Part shown: positions 36,357 to 45,132 of the stretch, in pieces | Position numbering within the stretch: position 1 is the stretch's first letter | Layout of the letters: each line of letters begins with the position of its first letter | Assembly (NCBI RefSeq): GCF_037478005.1 | Contig: NZ_CP144164.1 | Span: 2,418,001-2,482,000, forward strand | Direction: 5' to 3' | Source: Alteromonas sp. M12 | GTDB taxonomy: Bacteria > Pseudomonadota > Gammaproteobacteria > Enterobacterales > Alteromonadaceae | Length of the DNA stretch: 64,000 nucleotides | Program-made: the position numbers and the translations under genes | Notes under the pieces: generated by a model | Seen by the model: the letters and a program-made list of their open reading frames with translations, nothing else | Told to the model about the DNA's origin: nothing | Database searches by the model: none

Positions 36357-37490
36357 ATGACTTCACTAGCTACATCATTTATACCAACGGTTCGTACTCT
36401 CATGGGGCCTGGACCTTCAGATGTTGACCCAAGAATACTGACGGCGCTATCTAGACCGACTATTGGGCATTTAGATCCGCAATTTATTGATCTAATGGAT
36501 GAGATTAAATCTCTCCTACAATATGCATTTCAAACAAAGAATCAATTAACTATGCCAGTTTCAGCGCCAGGTTCTGCTGGTATGGAAGCCTGCTTTGCTA
36601 ATTTAGTTGAGCCAGGTGACAAAGTGATCGTCTGCCAAAATGGGGTTTTTGGTGGGCGTATGAAAGAAAACGTGATTCGTTGTGGTGGTATCGCCGTAAT
36701 GGTTGAAGACGAATGGGGTAAACCAACGGACATAAAAAAACTAGAACAAGCATTGGAAGAAAATAAAGACACTAAAATTGTCGCATTTGTACATGCTGAG
36801 ACCTCAACAGGGGTTAAGAATGATGCCCAAGCGTTGTGTAAACTTGCGAAACAGTATAATTGTTTAACCTTAGTGGATGCCGTTACTTCCCTAGGTGGCT
36901 GTGAACTTAGAGTGGATGATTGGCAAATCGATGCGATTTATTCAGGTACACAAAAATGCTTGTCATGCGTGCCAGGCTTGTCTCCCGTTTCGTTCAGTCA
37001 GCTAGCGATCGACGCCATTAAAGCTAGAAAAACGCCGATTCAAAGCTGGTTCCTCGACATGGAGTTGGTTATGGGGTATTGGGGTAAAGGTGCTAAACGG
37101 GCCTACCACCATACTGCACCGGTAAACAGTTTATATGCATTGCATGAAGCGCTTTTGATATTGCAACAAGAGGGGCTAGAAGCCGCTTGGAAGCGTCATC
37201 AAGAAATGCACATTAAACTAAGAGATGGACTGCAAGCGTTAGGCTTAAAGTTCATTGTTGAAGAAAAGTATCGTTTACCGCAACTCAATACCGTGAGTAT
37301 TCCCGATGGTGTTGATGACGCCAAAGTAAGAGAAACCTTACTTAACGAATACAACTTAGAAATTGGTGCAGGATTAGGCTCATTGGCTGGAAAAGTTTGG
37401 CGAATTGGTCTGATGGGATATGGTTCAAATATACAAAACGTGAACTATTGCATCGATAGTTTAAGAGCAGTTCTTAATGCTAGCGATTAA
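36357..37490 (+). CDS. Alanine/serine-glyoxylate aminotransferase family protein
   Basis: A 377-residue class V PLP aminotransferase. The N-terminal MGPGPSDVDPRILTALSRP, the substrate loop SAPGSAGMEACFANL and the PLP lysine in SGTQKCLSCVPGLSP are typical of the alanine-glyoxylate / serine-pyruvate branch. It probably transfers an amino group to glyoxylate or pyruvate. Substrate preference (Ala, Ser, or 2-aminoethylphosphonate-like) cannot be decided. It has a long 5' region with the predicted sRNA and DnaA boxes, and a terminator follows. Confidence 0.85.
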   Translation: MTSLATSFIPTVRTLMGPGPSDVDPRILTALSRPTIGHLDPQFIDLMDEIKSLLQYAFQTKNQLTMPVSAPGSAGMEACFANLVEPGDKVIVCQNGVFGGRMKENVIRCGGIAVMVEDEWGKPTDIKKLEQALEENKDTKIVAFVHAETSTGVKNDAQALCKLAKQYNCLTLVDAVTSLGGCELRVDDWQIDAIYSGTQKCLSCVPGLSPVSFSQLAIDAIKARKTPIQSWFLDMELVMGYWGKGAKRAYHHTAPVNSLYALHEALLILQQEGLEAAWKRHQEMHIKLRDGLQALGLKFIVEEKYRLPQLNTVSIPDGVDDAKVRETLLNEYNLEIGAGLGSLAGKVWRIGLMGYGSNIQNVNYCIDSLRAVLNASD

Positions 37491-37532
37491 TCGCTAAAAG
37501 ACGCAACTCTCAGTCCCAAACTCAATAAAAAG

Positions 37533-37564
37533 TCCTGTTTATTAAAAGCTAATAAACAGGATTT
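37533..37564. terminator. Intrinsic terminator after the aminotransferase gene
   Basis: A 12-bp stem (37533-37544 with 37550-37561), a 5-base loop and a short TTT run on plus; an A run precedes it, so it may also work on minus. Confidence 0.75.
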
Positions 37565-37624
37565 GCTCACAGCCTATTGATTCTATGGTAATTTACTTGG
37601 TATTACTAAATACGATACTTACTT

Positions 37625-38854
37625 ATGTTACATAGAATTTGGCTAGCGTTCATTTTGTCAGCATTCATCGCCACACTCTGGCAAGTTATTTTTAATGATC
37701 ACATTGGCAGTTTTAAAGACGTGATGGACGCTGTTTATTCGATGGCGAAATTGAGCGTTGATATTTCCATTGGGTTAATAGGTGTACTTGCTTTCTGGTT
37801 AGGGATTTTTCAAGTAGCCGAACGCTCTGGTTTAGTCACTAAGTTGTCGGTAGTGTTGGAGCCCTTGCTGTGCCGCTTAATGCCCGAAATCCCTAAAGGG
37901 CATCCTGCCATCGGCAGTATTACTATGAACATATCCGCTAACGTTTTGGGATTAGATAACGCTGCGACGCCTTTTGGTATAAAAGCAATGCAAGATATGC
38001 AAAGCCTTAATACTCAGCAATCACGTCTGACCAACGCGCAAATAATATTTTTAGTGATGAACACCTCTTCGGTGACGTTGTTTCCAATCGCTGTGTTTCT
38101 ATACCGAGCAGAACAAGGAGCGCTTAACCCTACGGATGTATTTATCCCTATTTTATTGGCTACTTTTGCTTCCACATTGGTTGGCTTATTGGTCACATCT
38201 TGGGTACAAAAAATTAATTTATTTAACCGTGTAATCTTCTTTTATGGCGCTGCTATTATTTCCGTAATTGCGGCCGTAATTCTGTACTTCTCCTCTTTAG
38301 GTGCTCAGCAAATGGCTGCGCAATCTTCTATAGTTGCAAATGGATTGCTATTAACTTTTATTGTCATAGTATTAAGTGTTGGTGCGCATAAAAAGCTCAA
38401 TTGCTATGAGTTGTTTGTCGAGGGGGCTAAAAAAGGATTTGAATTAGCTATTTCACTAATTCCTTATTTAATCGCTATGTTATTTGCGATAGGAATGCTC
38501 AGAGCGAGCGGCTTGTTAGACATCTTGATGGGAATAATTGCCAATGGTGTAAACTTCATCGGTATCGATAATCGTTTTGTTGATGCAATACCTAATGCAT
38601 TGATGAAACCTTTAAGCGGTTCTGGTGCCAGAGCTTTAATGATTGAAACAATGCAACACCATGGAGCTGACTCTTTTGCGGGGCGACTTGCTTCGGTGTT
38701 GCAAGGTTCAACAGAAACCACGTTTTATATTCTAGCCGTGTATTTAGGGGCTGTAGGCATTAAGCATAGTCGCTATGCCGTTGCTTGCTGCCTTGCTGCT
38801 GATTTTGCAGGTATTGTTACTGCAATTTTGGTGGCCTATTGGTTTTTTGGTTAA
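37625..38854 (+). CDS. SpmA/SpmB-type nucleoside-recognition (Gate) membrane protein
   Basis: A 409-residue polytopic protein with about ten hydrophobic helices. Two Gate-type repeats are seen: ISIGLIGVLAFWLGIFQVAE in the N-terminal half and ISLIPYLIAMLFAIGMLRASG in the C-terminal half, each followed by a LDNAATPFG or KPLSGSGAR-like loop. This corresponds to a fusion of SpmA and SpmB, known from sporulation in Bacillus but widespread as a transporter-like protein in non-sporing bacteria. Its substrate is unknown. Confidence 0.82.
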   Translation: MLHRIWLAFILSAFIATLWQVIFNDHIGSFKDVMDAVYSMAKLSVDISIGLIGVLAFWLGIFQVAERSGLVTKLSVVLEPLLCRLMPEIPKGHPAIGSITMNISANVLGLDNAATPFGIKAMQDMQSLNTQQSRLTNAQIIFLVMNTSSVTLFPIAVFLYRAEQGALNPTDVFIPILLATFASTLVGLLVTSWVQKINLFNRVIFFYGAAIISVIAAVILYFSSLGAQQMAAQSSIVANGLLLTFIVIVLSVGAHKKLNCYELFVEGAKKGFELAISLIPYLIAMLFAIGMLRASGLLDILMGIIANGVNFIGIDNRFVDAIPNALMKPLSGSGARALMIETMQHHGADSFAGRLASVLQGSTETTFYILAVYLGAVGIKHSRYAVACCLAADFAGIVTAILVAYWFFG

Positions 38855-38896
38855 ACTAACGGTTAGGTATTAGACATTTTTATAGAAGGTAAAGGT

Positions 38897-39154
38897 ATGT
38901 TACGTAAACTAATCATGTTTTCAATTGTCTGTGTTTTTTTGGCGGGTTGCTCAAAAGTCACATATGCAAATTACGATAGAGTTGAAATGGGCATGATAAA
39001 ATCGGATGTAGAAATGATTTTAGGAAAAGCCGATAACTGTGAGGCTGTTATTGGCACACACTCATGTATATGGGGAAATGAAGAGGACAAATATATCAAG
39101 GTCAGCTTCATTATGGATAGAGCCGCTGTGATTACACAAAAAGGATTAAAATAA
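38897..39154 (+). CDS. Small BamE-like lipoprotein
   Basis: An 85-residue protein with lipobox LAGC (Cys18). The mature part, YDRVEMGMIKSDVEMILGKAD, has the MxxxEVxxxLG-like pattern of the SmpA/OmlA (BamE) and DUF3862 folds; two further cysteines (NCEAVIGTHSC) may form a disulfide. AAGGTAAAGG precedes the ATG. The SIMPL gene follows after 1 base, so the two are co-expressed. It is too short to be BamE itself. Confidence 0.7.
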   Translation: MLRKLIMFSIVCVFLAGCSKVTYANYDRVEMGMIKSDVEMILGKADNCEAVIGTHSCIWGNEEDKYIKVSFIMDRAAVITQKGLK

Positions 39155-39155
39155 A

Positions 39156-39839
39156 ATGCGTATATTTGTTGTTTGTTTTTTATTATTAACTAGTTTTGCC
39201 ATATCCGCCCATGAGTCACGCAGTGACATTATTACAGTTAGAGGGCAGGGCAGCATATTTCAAGCTCCAGACATTCTAAAATTTACGATTGCGGTAGAGG
39301 AGAAAGGTGATAATTCTGCGGCTTTAAATGATTTAGTCAGTTCAAAAACGCAAAAGATATTGTCGGTGTTAACTAAACACAAAATTGCTGAACAAGATAT
39401 CCAAGCAATGTCTTTGAGTCTATACCCTTGGTATGAGCGTGAGAGACAATCAAACATTCAAAAAGGCTATGTGTTCAATCGTAATATTAATGTTACGTTG
39501 CGAAATTTTAAAAACTACCCCGCAATTTTAGATGATCTATTTGCCTTGAAAGTTAGCAGAATTGATGGCTTTCGTTATGAAGTAGAAGATCAACAACAAG
39601 CTTATCTGAATGCGTTAGAAGCGGCGATCGCTGACGGTCACGAGCGCGCCAAACATTTAGCTAAGAATTTGCAGATCAGATTGGGCTCAGTGGTGAATGT
39701 TGAGGAAACATCGAGTTATCAACCTGCGCCACAACCATCTGCTCGTTCACTGTCAGTTTTTAATGAGGCGGCGCAATATTTACCAGGATTAAATGAAATA
39801 AATGCGAGTGTGACACTGTCATTTAGTATTGCCAAATAG
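39156..39839 (+). CDS. SIMPL-domain (DUF541/YggE-like) periplasmic protein
   Basis: A 227-residue exported protein (signal peptide residues 1-18, ending ISA). The SIMPL/DUF541 domain starts with ITVRGQGSIFQAPDILKFTIAVEEKG and ends with a beta strand INASVTLSFSI. E. coli YggE of this family lowers oxidative stress by an unknown mechanism. It is 1 base after the small lipoprotein gene. A long hairpin lies about 40 bases downstream. Confidence 0.85.
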   Translation: MRIFVVCFLLLTSFAISAHESRSDIITVRGQGSIFQAPDILKFTIAVEEKGDNSAALNDLVSSKTQKILSVLTKHKIAEQDIQAMSLSLYPWYERERQSNIQKGYVFNRNINVTLRNFKNYPAILDDLFALKVSRIDGFRYEVEDQQQAYLNALEAAIADGHERAKHLAKNLQIRLGSVVNVEETSSYQPAPQPSARSLSVFNEAAQYLPGLNEINASVTLSFSIAK

Positions 39840-39881
39840 CCTCCTTATCCCCACGTCATTTTAACTAACATTTATCGCCGC

Positions 39882-39920
39882 GCTTGTTGAGAGATTAAGC
39901 AAATTAATCTCTCAACAAGC
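39882..39920. other. 17-bp perfect hairpin after the SIMPL gene
   Basis: Bases 39882-39898 pair perfectly with 39904-39920 around a GCAAA loop. No T run follows on either strand. It probably ends or protects the lipoprotein-SIMPL transcript, or is a protein-binding palindrome upstream of msrC. Confidence 0.65.
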
Positions 39921-40042
39921 CGCTATCTATGGTTTATAAATCACAAAGCTTAAAAAAATCGCTGAAATTCTGGTGATTGAAGGTTAAAATCCCTTTAAAT
40001 AACGACTCGTTGTAAAAATAAGCCGATAGCCTGAAGGTAAAG

Positions 40043-40513
40043 ATGTCAAAAGATATAGAAAAAACTGATTTTTATCAAAGCCTTGCAAAGCAAGCACAAG
40101 CCTTGATAGGTGATGAGCGTAACTTAATTGCAAATTTAGCAAATTTGAGTGCGCTATTATTTATGAGTTTAGAAGACATTAATTGGGCAGGATTCTATCT
40201 TTTTGAAGACGATGAATTAGTGTTAGGACCGTTTCAGGGCAAACCTGCTTGTATACGAATTCCTATGGGAGTCGGTGTCTGCGGAACGGCAGCTATGAAT
40301 AGAACCACGCAAATCATAACCGATGTGCATCAGTTTGAAGGGCATATTGCCTGTGATGCAGCGAGTAATTCTGAAATAGTCATACCTATTTTATCAGGAA
40401 GGCGCTTAGTTGGTGTGTTAGATATAGATAGTCCCTCATTAGCTCGTTTCGATTCTGTAGATGGGCTAGGTTTACAACAGATCGTTGATATTTTACAAGA
40501 GACTATCATTTGA
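40043..40513 (+). CDS. msrC: Free methionine-(R)-sulfoxide reductase
   Basis: A 156-residue GAF-domain enzyme (YebR). The three functional cysteines are Cys70, Cys80 and Cys104, in PACIRIPMGVGVC and HIACDAAS. Their spacing (10 and 24) equals that of E. coli Cys84/94/118. It reduces free Met-R-sulfoxide with thioredoxin. The stop overlaps the TTG start of the next gene. With msrPQ it gives the cell both cytoplasmic and periplasmic methionine repair. Confidence 0.92.
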   Translation: MSKDIEKTDFYQSLAKQAQALIGDERNLIANLANLSALLFMSLEDINWAGFYLFEDDELVLGPFQGKPACIRIPMGVGVCGTAAMNRTTQIITDVHQFEGHIACDAASNSEIVIPILSGRRLVGVLDIDSPSLARFDSVDGLGLQQIVDILQETII

Positions 40514-40812
40514 AAAGTCTTGTAGATGTTCATGTTGTGTTGGCTACGCCAGCGGATCTCGAAAACTGGGATGAAGACGCTGAAGAAGCAGCGGAACGAT
40601 TAAATACGATTTTGCATTTGGCTTATGATCTTGCTGATGAAGACATAGACACGAGTCGCTTGGAAAAAATACTACATCATATATGGGTAAACTGGCACGA
40701 AGACAGTTATCTCTTGGAAATCGACGACGCGGATTTGCACGACTGGGTTGACCAACTGTTGGCAACTTGGGATGATGCAGAACACGATGAAGATTATGAA
40801 CAAAATTATTAA
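40510..40812 (+). CDS. Very acidic 100-residue protein of unknown function
   Basis: Start is TTG at 40510, overlapping the msrC stop by 4 bases, which implies translational coupling. About 30 of 100 residues are Asp or Glu and only four are Lys or Arg. The C-terminal 25 residues are the most acidic (WDDAEHDEDYEQ). No domain is recognised and there is no signal peptide. It ends 12 bases before proQ, whose product is a basic RNA chaperone. Function unknown; RNA or DNA mimicry or a ProQ-related role is speculation. Confidence 0.75.
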   Translation: MKSLVDVHVVLATPADLENWDEDAEEAAERLNTILHLAYDLADEDIDTSRLEKILHHIWVNWHEDSYLLEIDDADLHDWVDQLLATWDDAEHDEDYEQNY

Positions 40813-40824
40813 TTAGTAGATTGA

Positions 40825-41475
40825 ATGGAAAACCAACAAAAATTTTCAAACAGCAAAGAAGTCATTACTTTTTTGGCACAAACTTTCCCAAAATGCTTTT
40901 CCTTAGAAGGTGAAGCGAAACCTTTAAAAATAGGTATTTTTCAAGAGCTTTCCGAGCGTTTGAAAGACGATGAAAGGGTTAGTAAAACATTATTACGCGC
41001 ATCTCTTAGACATTACACAAATAGCTGGCGTTATTTGCACAGTGTCAAAGAGGGGAGCTTTCGAATTGACTTAGATGGCAATCAAGGCGATGCAATTGAA
41101 AAAGAGCATGCTGATCATGCGATAAAACAATTAGCTGAAAGTAAGGCCAAGGTAGCGGAAAAACGCAAACTAAATAATCCGTCTAAGACTGCCGCTGATA
41201 AGAAAAATCACAAAGAAAAGCGTGAAAAATCAAATCAAACGCAATTTAAGGGAACTAAAGTTCCAAAAAATAAACCAATAAAGCAACCACCACCGGAAAA
41301 ATTGACTGAATCAAATTTAGTGGTAGGGACCGAAGTTACCGTTAAGGTTGGAAAGAGTCCACTTCCTGCGACCATTACCGATATTTCAAAAGATGAAGTT
41401 CACGTCCAACTGCAAACAGGTATGATAGTGAAAGTGCAAGCAGATAATTTGCGCCTAGCTCGACCAAAGAGGTAG
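40825..41475 (+). CDS. proQ: RNA chaperone ProQ
   Basis: A 216-residue protein. The FinO/ProQ domain (residues 1-115) includes EVITFLAQTFPKCFSLEGEAKPLKIGIFQ and LRHYTNSWRYL. A Lys-rich linker (about 116-160) and a C-terminal Tudor-like domain (VVGTEVTVKVGKSPLPATITDI) complete the E. coli-type architecture. ProQ binds structured sRNAs and mRNA 3' ends. It sits directly before prc, as in E. coli. Confidence 0.94.
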   Translation: MENQQKFSNSKEVITFLAQTFPKCFSLEGEAKPLKIGIFQELSERLKDDERVSKTLLRASLRHYTNSWRYLHSVKEGSFRIDLDGNQGDAIEKEHADHAIKQLAESKAKVAEKRKLNNPSKTAADKKNHKEKREKSNQTQFKGTKVPKNKPIKQPPPEKLTESNLVVGTEVTVKVGKSPLPATITDISKDEVHVQLQTGMIVKVQADNLRLARPKR

Positions 41476-41479
41476 TAAT

Positions 41480-43525
41480 ATGAATAAATTTGTACGCGTT
41501 TCTGTATGTAGCGCATTGTTTTGTTTGAGTGCTGGTGCAATCGCGGTTAATTCTTCGAGTGAAGCGATCAATATTCCTAGTCTAGAGCAGGAATCTCAGC
41601 ACTCAGCTTCAGCTAAACGAATAAGCTCCCACTTGTTACGCTCGCATTATAAGCCAATTAAAATTGATGATAGCTTGTCAGCGAAAACCTTTGATCGATA
41701 CATCAGAACATTAGACTTCAATCGTAATTTCTTTTTGAAGTCGGATATTGAAGAGATGGAAAAGTATCGTTTAAATTTCGATGAGGCTATCGCCCAAGGC
41801 AATTTAAATGACGCGTACAAAGTATATTCGATAAATTTAAACCGCCGCTTAGAGCGTTTTAAATATGCGATTACGCTACTTGATAAGCCTTTCGACTTTG
41901 AGAAAAAGGGCGATTCATTAGAGTTCGATCGTGAAGACGCGCCTTGGGCTGCATCTACCGCAGAATTGAATGAGTTATGGCGTCAAAGAGTTAAATATGA
42001 TGCTTTAAACTTAAAATTAGCAGGTAAAACAGCTGAAGAGATTAAAGATCTTTTAACCAAACGTTATGAACGTGCAATTAAACGTTTATCACAAACTAAA
42101 AGCGAAGATGTATTCCAAACTGTAATGCATTCTTTTGCTCGCAGTGTCGATGCACATACAAGTTATTTATCTCCGCAAAGTACAGATCGTTTTGATATGG
42201 AAATGAATCTATCTTTTGAAGGGATCGGTGCCGTGCTGCAAAGTGAAGACGATTACACTGTTATTCGCAGTGTTGTTCCTGGTGGTCCAGCTGAATTATC
42301 CAAAAAAATAAAGCCAGAAGATAAAATTGTCGGTGTAGCCCAAGACGAAGATGATTTTGTTGACATTATTGGCTGGCGTTTAGATGAAGTCGTGGAATTA
42401 ATCAAAGGTCCAAAAGGAAGTGTGGTTAAGCTGCAAGTGTTAAAAGGTGCATCTGAGTCTAATGTGCCAGAAGTGGTTAGTTTGACCCGTGATAAAATTA
42501 AGCTAGAAGATAGAGCTGCTAAATCAGAGGTTTATGTACCAGAAACAGGTAATCACGCTGGTGAAAAACTTGGCGTCATTACCATACCTTCGTTCTACAA
42601 CAATCTGCATACCGACGTTAAGAAAGAGTTGGCAGATTTAAAAGAAAAAGGGGTACGAGGAATTGTTGTCGATTTACGCGGTAATGGTGGCGGTTCGTTA
42701 ACTGAGGCAACCTTACTTTCTGGATTGTTTTTTGATCAAGGTCCAGTAGTTCAGATACATGATGCTTCAGGGCGCACAAGAACTGAGAAAGATACCGATG
42801 GGATTACCTATTATGAAGGTCCTTTAACCGTACTTGTCGATCGCTACAGTGCATCGGCTTCAGAAATATTTGCTGCAGCTATGCAAGATTACGGTCGTGC
42901 AGTCGTACTAGGCGAACAGACCTTTGGTAAAGGAACGGTGCAACGTCATCGTCCACTTGGTCGTATTTACGATTTGTACAGCAATCCATTGGGGAGTATT
43001 CAATACACTATTGCGAAGTTTTATCGGATAAACGGTGGCAGTACTCAAAACATGGGTGTTGTTCCAGATATCAAATTTCCGTCAGCAATTAATCCTGAAG
43101 ATTGGGGCGAAAGCCAAGAAGAAAATGCGCTTCCTTGGGATAGTATTGAGCGGGTGAATTATTCCACCTTCGGTGACACTTCTAATGTACTCACGGTGAT
43201 GGAACAGAATCATTTGAAGCGTATTCAAAATGATCCTGAATTTGCTTATATATTTGAAGACATTCAACGATATCAAAAAGAAAAAGATAAAAAGACGATT
43301 TCTTTGGTTGAATCTGAACGGATAAAAGAAAAAGACGAACAAGAAGCTATGCGTCTTAAAAGAGCGAATGAACGCTTGGTCAGAGCAGGCAAAGAAAAAG
43401 TTGAAAAACTTGATGATTTACCAGAAGACATGGATGAAATTGATCCATTCCTAGATGAAGCAGCTAATATCACATTCGATTTAGTATCATCTGGGATGTA
43501 CGCTTCTCATTCAGCAAAAAAGTAA
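41480..43525 (+). CDS. prc: Tail-specific periplasmic protease Prc
   Basis: A 681-residue carboxyl-terminal protease with a signal peptide (residues 1-23). It has an N-terminal helical domain, a PDZ domain (about 240-330, beginning LSFEGIGAVLQSEDDYTVI) and the S41 catalytic region DRYSASASEIFAAAMQ...GEQTFGKGTVQ with the Ser/Lys dyad. It processes PBP3 and degrades MepS and tagged periplasmic proteins. The start lies 4 bases after proQ, with AGAGG inside the proQ end. A strong terminator follows. Confidence 0.95.
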   Translation: MNKFVRVSVCSALFCLSAGAIAVNSSSEAINIPSLEQESQHSASAKRISSHLLRSHYKPIKIDDSLSAKTFDRYIRTLDFNRNFFLKSDIEEMEKYRLNFDEAIAQGNLNDAYKVYSINLNRRLERFKYAITLLDKPFDFEKKGDSLEFDREDAPWAASTAELNELWRQRVKYDALNLKLAGKTAEEIKDLLTKRYERAIKRLSQTKSEDVFQTVMHSFARSVDAHTSYLSPQSTDRFDMEMNLSFEGIGAVLQSEDDYTVIRSVVPGGPAELSKKIKPEDKIVGVAQDEDDFVDIIGWRLDEVVELIKGPKGSVVKLQVLKGASESNVPEVVSLTRDKIKLEDRAAKSEVYVPETGNHAGEKLGVITIPSFYNNLHTDVKKELADLKEKGVRGIVVDLRGNGGGSLTEATLLSGLFFDQGPVVQIHDASGRTRTEKDTDGITYYEGPLTVLVDRYSASASEIFAAAMQDYGRAVVLGEQTFGKGTVQRHRPLGRIYDLYSNPLGSIQYTIAKFYRINGGSTQNMGVVPDIKFPSAINPEDWGESQEENALPWDSIERVNYSTFGDTSNVLTVMEQNHLKRIQNDPEFAYIFEDIQRYQKEKDKKTISLVESERIKEKDEQEAMRLKRANERLVRAGKEKVEKLDDLPEDMDEIDPFLDEAANITFDLVSSGMYASHSAKK

Positions 43526-43540
43526 TTTTTAGTTACTATT

Positions 43541-43569
43541 AAAGGGCTATTTTTAATAGCCCTTTTTTT
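43541..43569 (+). terminator. Intrinsic terminator of the msrC-proQ-prc operon
   Basis: A 10-bp perfect stem (43541-43550 with 43556-43565), 5-base loop and a seven-T run, 16 bases after the prc stop. Confidence 0.92.
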
Positions 43570-43781
43570 ATAACATCAATAAATTATTTTTCGATACGAA
43601 AAAATATTAGACCTTGCAAGCTGAACTTAAATTTATGCAAATCGTCACTCACGACATTTAATGCTATTTTTAAGTAGGATAATCAATTGCAAAATATGGG
43701 TATTTTGAGGTCATAGCGGTATAGTATTCCCAAAATGGCTAAAAAAGTTAGCTAAACACAATAATAATAAAAGGGTACGGA

Positions 43782-45119
43782 ATGAACGCACGTGGAGAGT
43801 TTTCTTCTCGACTTGGATTTATACTCGCTGCAGCTGGTTCAGCTGTTGGATTAGGTAATATTTGGGGGTTTCCTACCCAAGTAGCCAGTAATGGGGGAGC
43901 CGCTTTTGTATTGGTTTACATAGTCTTAGCTTTCCTTTTGGCTTATCCGGTTTTAATGGCTGAATTAATCATCGGTCGTGCTACCAGAGCTAATATGGTA
44001 GATGCCCTTGGGCAAATATCTGGTAGTAAACTAGGTCGAGCTACTGGCGTCTGGGGGTTTATAACGGTTTCATTAATTCTGGCATTCTACGCCATTGTGG
44101 CCGGATGGATGTTGGCTTTTTTCCTAGAAACAGTCACCCATTTCTTCGCTCTAGATACGTTATCAAATTGGTTGACGAGCCAATCCATTTTCCGAAATTT
44201 AGTCTTTTCTGGTGCATTTCTTATTCTCACTGCCGCTATTGTAACCGGAGGTGTTAGCAAAGGAATTGAACGTTGGTCAGTGAGACTTATGCCAACGCTA
44301 ATGATTATTATTGTATTACTCATTGGTTACGTTTCATTGCAAGATGGTGCGATTGAGGGCTGGAAGGCTTATTTAGTTCCTGATTTCAGCCGAATTATGG
44401 ATCCAGGGTTACTTATTAATGCGATGGGACAGGCGTTTTTCTCTATGTCTCTTGGTGTTGGTACTATGCTAGTTTACGGTTCATATGTGAGTAAAAATGA
44501 ACGTTTACCGTCACTTGGCGCCTCAGTTGCGTTAGTCGACATTGGCGTGGCAGTACTTGCTGGGATGCTAATTATCCCTTCTATGTATGTCGCCTTGCAT
44601 AACGGTGTACAAATATTTTCTGAAAACGGTGCGTTAATTGAAGGTGATAGCCTCATCTTTACCGTGTTGCCTGCACTATTTGATACTATGGGATCAGTGG
44701 GCATTTTTGTGGCTTTCGCATTTTTTGCATTGATGGTAATTGCCGCCTTAACCTCATCCATTTCAATGCTTGAAGTGCCCGTCGCCTATGTCGTGGAGAG
44801 TAAAGGCGTTAAGCGCACCAAAGCGGTTTGGTTGTTAGCGATATGCGTTTTTGTCGCAAGTTCGATTATCATCTTTAATTTCTCAAGTTTGTTTGGTCTG
44901 GTGATCAGCTTAACAACTAAATATAGCCAACCTCTATTAGGTCTCGCTTTATGTATATTTGCAGGTTGGGTATGGCGTCGGAATCATATATTAACTGAGC
45001 TTCGCAAAGGGGATGAAGAGGTCGAACATTCGTTATTTTGGAAAATTTGGCCTTGGTATGTGAAATTTATATGTCCTGTGGTCATTTTCATCATGTTTTA
45101 TCGTTCAGTGACAGGATAA
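43782..45119 (+). CDS. Sodium-dependent transporter of the NSS (SNF) family
   Basis: A 445-residue protein with about 11-12 membrane helices. The family signature is in helix 1, GFILAAAGSAVGLGNIWGFP, which forms the sodium and substrate site. Bacterial members (LeuT, MhsT, TnaT) import amino acids. The substrate here is unknown. The NhaC-type gene follows after 13 bases, so both sodium-coupled carriers share a transcript. Confidence 0.9.
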   Translation: MNARGEFSSRLGFILAAAGSAVGLGNIWGFPTQVASNGGAAFVLVYIVLAFLLAYPVLMAELIIGRATRANMVDALGQISGSKLGRATGVWGFITVSLILAFYAIVAGWMLAFFLETVTHFFALDTLSNWLTSQSIFRNLVFSGAFLILTAAIVTGGVSKGIERWSVRLMPTLMIIIVLLIGYVSLQDGAIEGWKAYLVPDFSRIMDPGLLINAMGQAFFSMSLGVGTMLVYGSYVSKNERLPSLGASVALVDIGVAVLAGMLIIPSMYVALHNGVQIFSENGALIEGDSLIFTVLPALFDTMGSVGIFVAFAFFALMVIAALTSSISMLEVPVAYVVESKGVKRTKAVWLLAICVFVASSIIIFNFSSLFGLVISLTTKYSQPLLGLALCIFAGWVWRRNHILTELRKGDEEVEHSLFWKIWPWYVKFICPVVIFIMFYRSVTG

Positions 45120-45132
45120 GGAAATCAATCCA

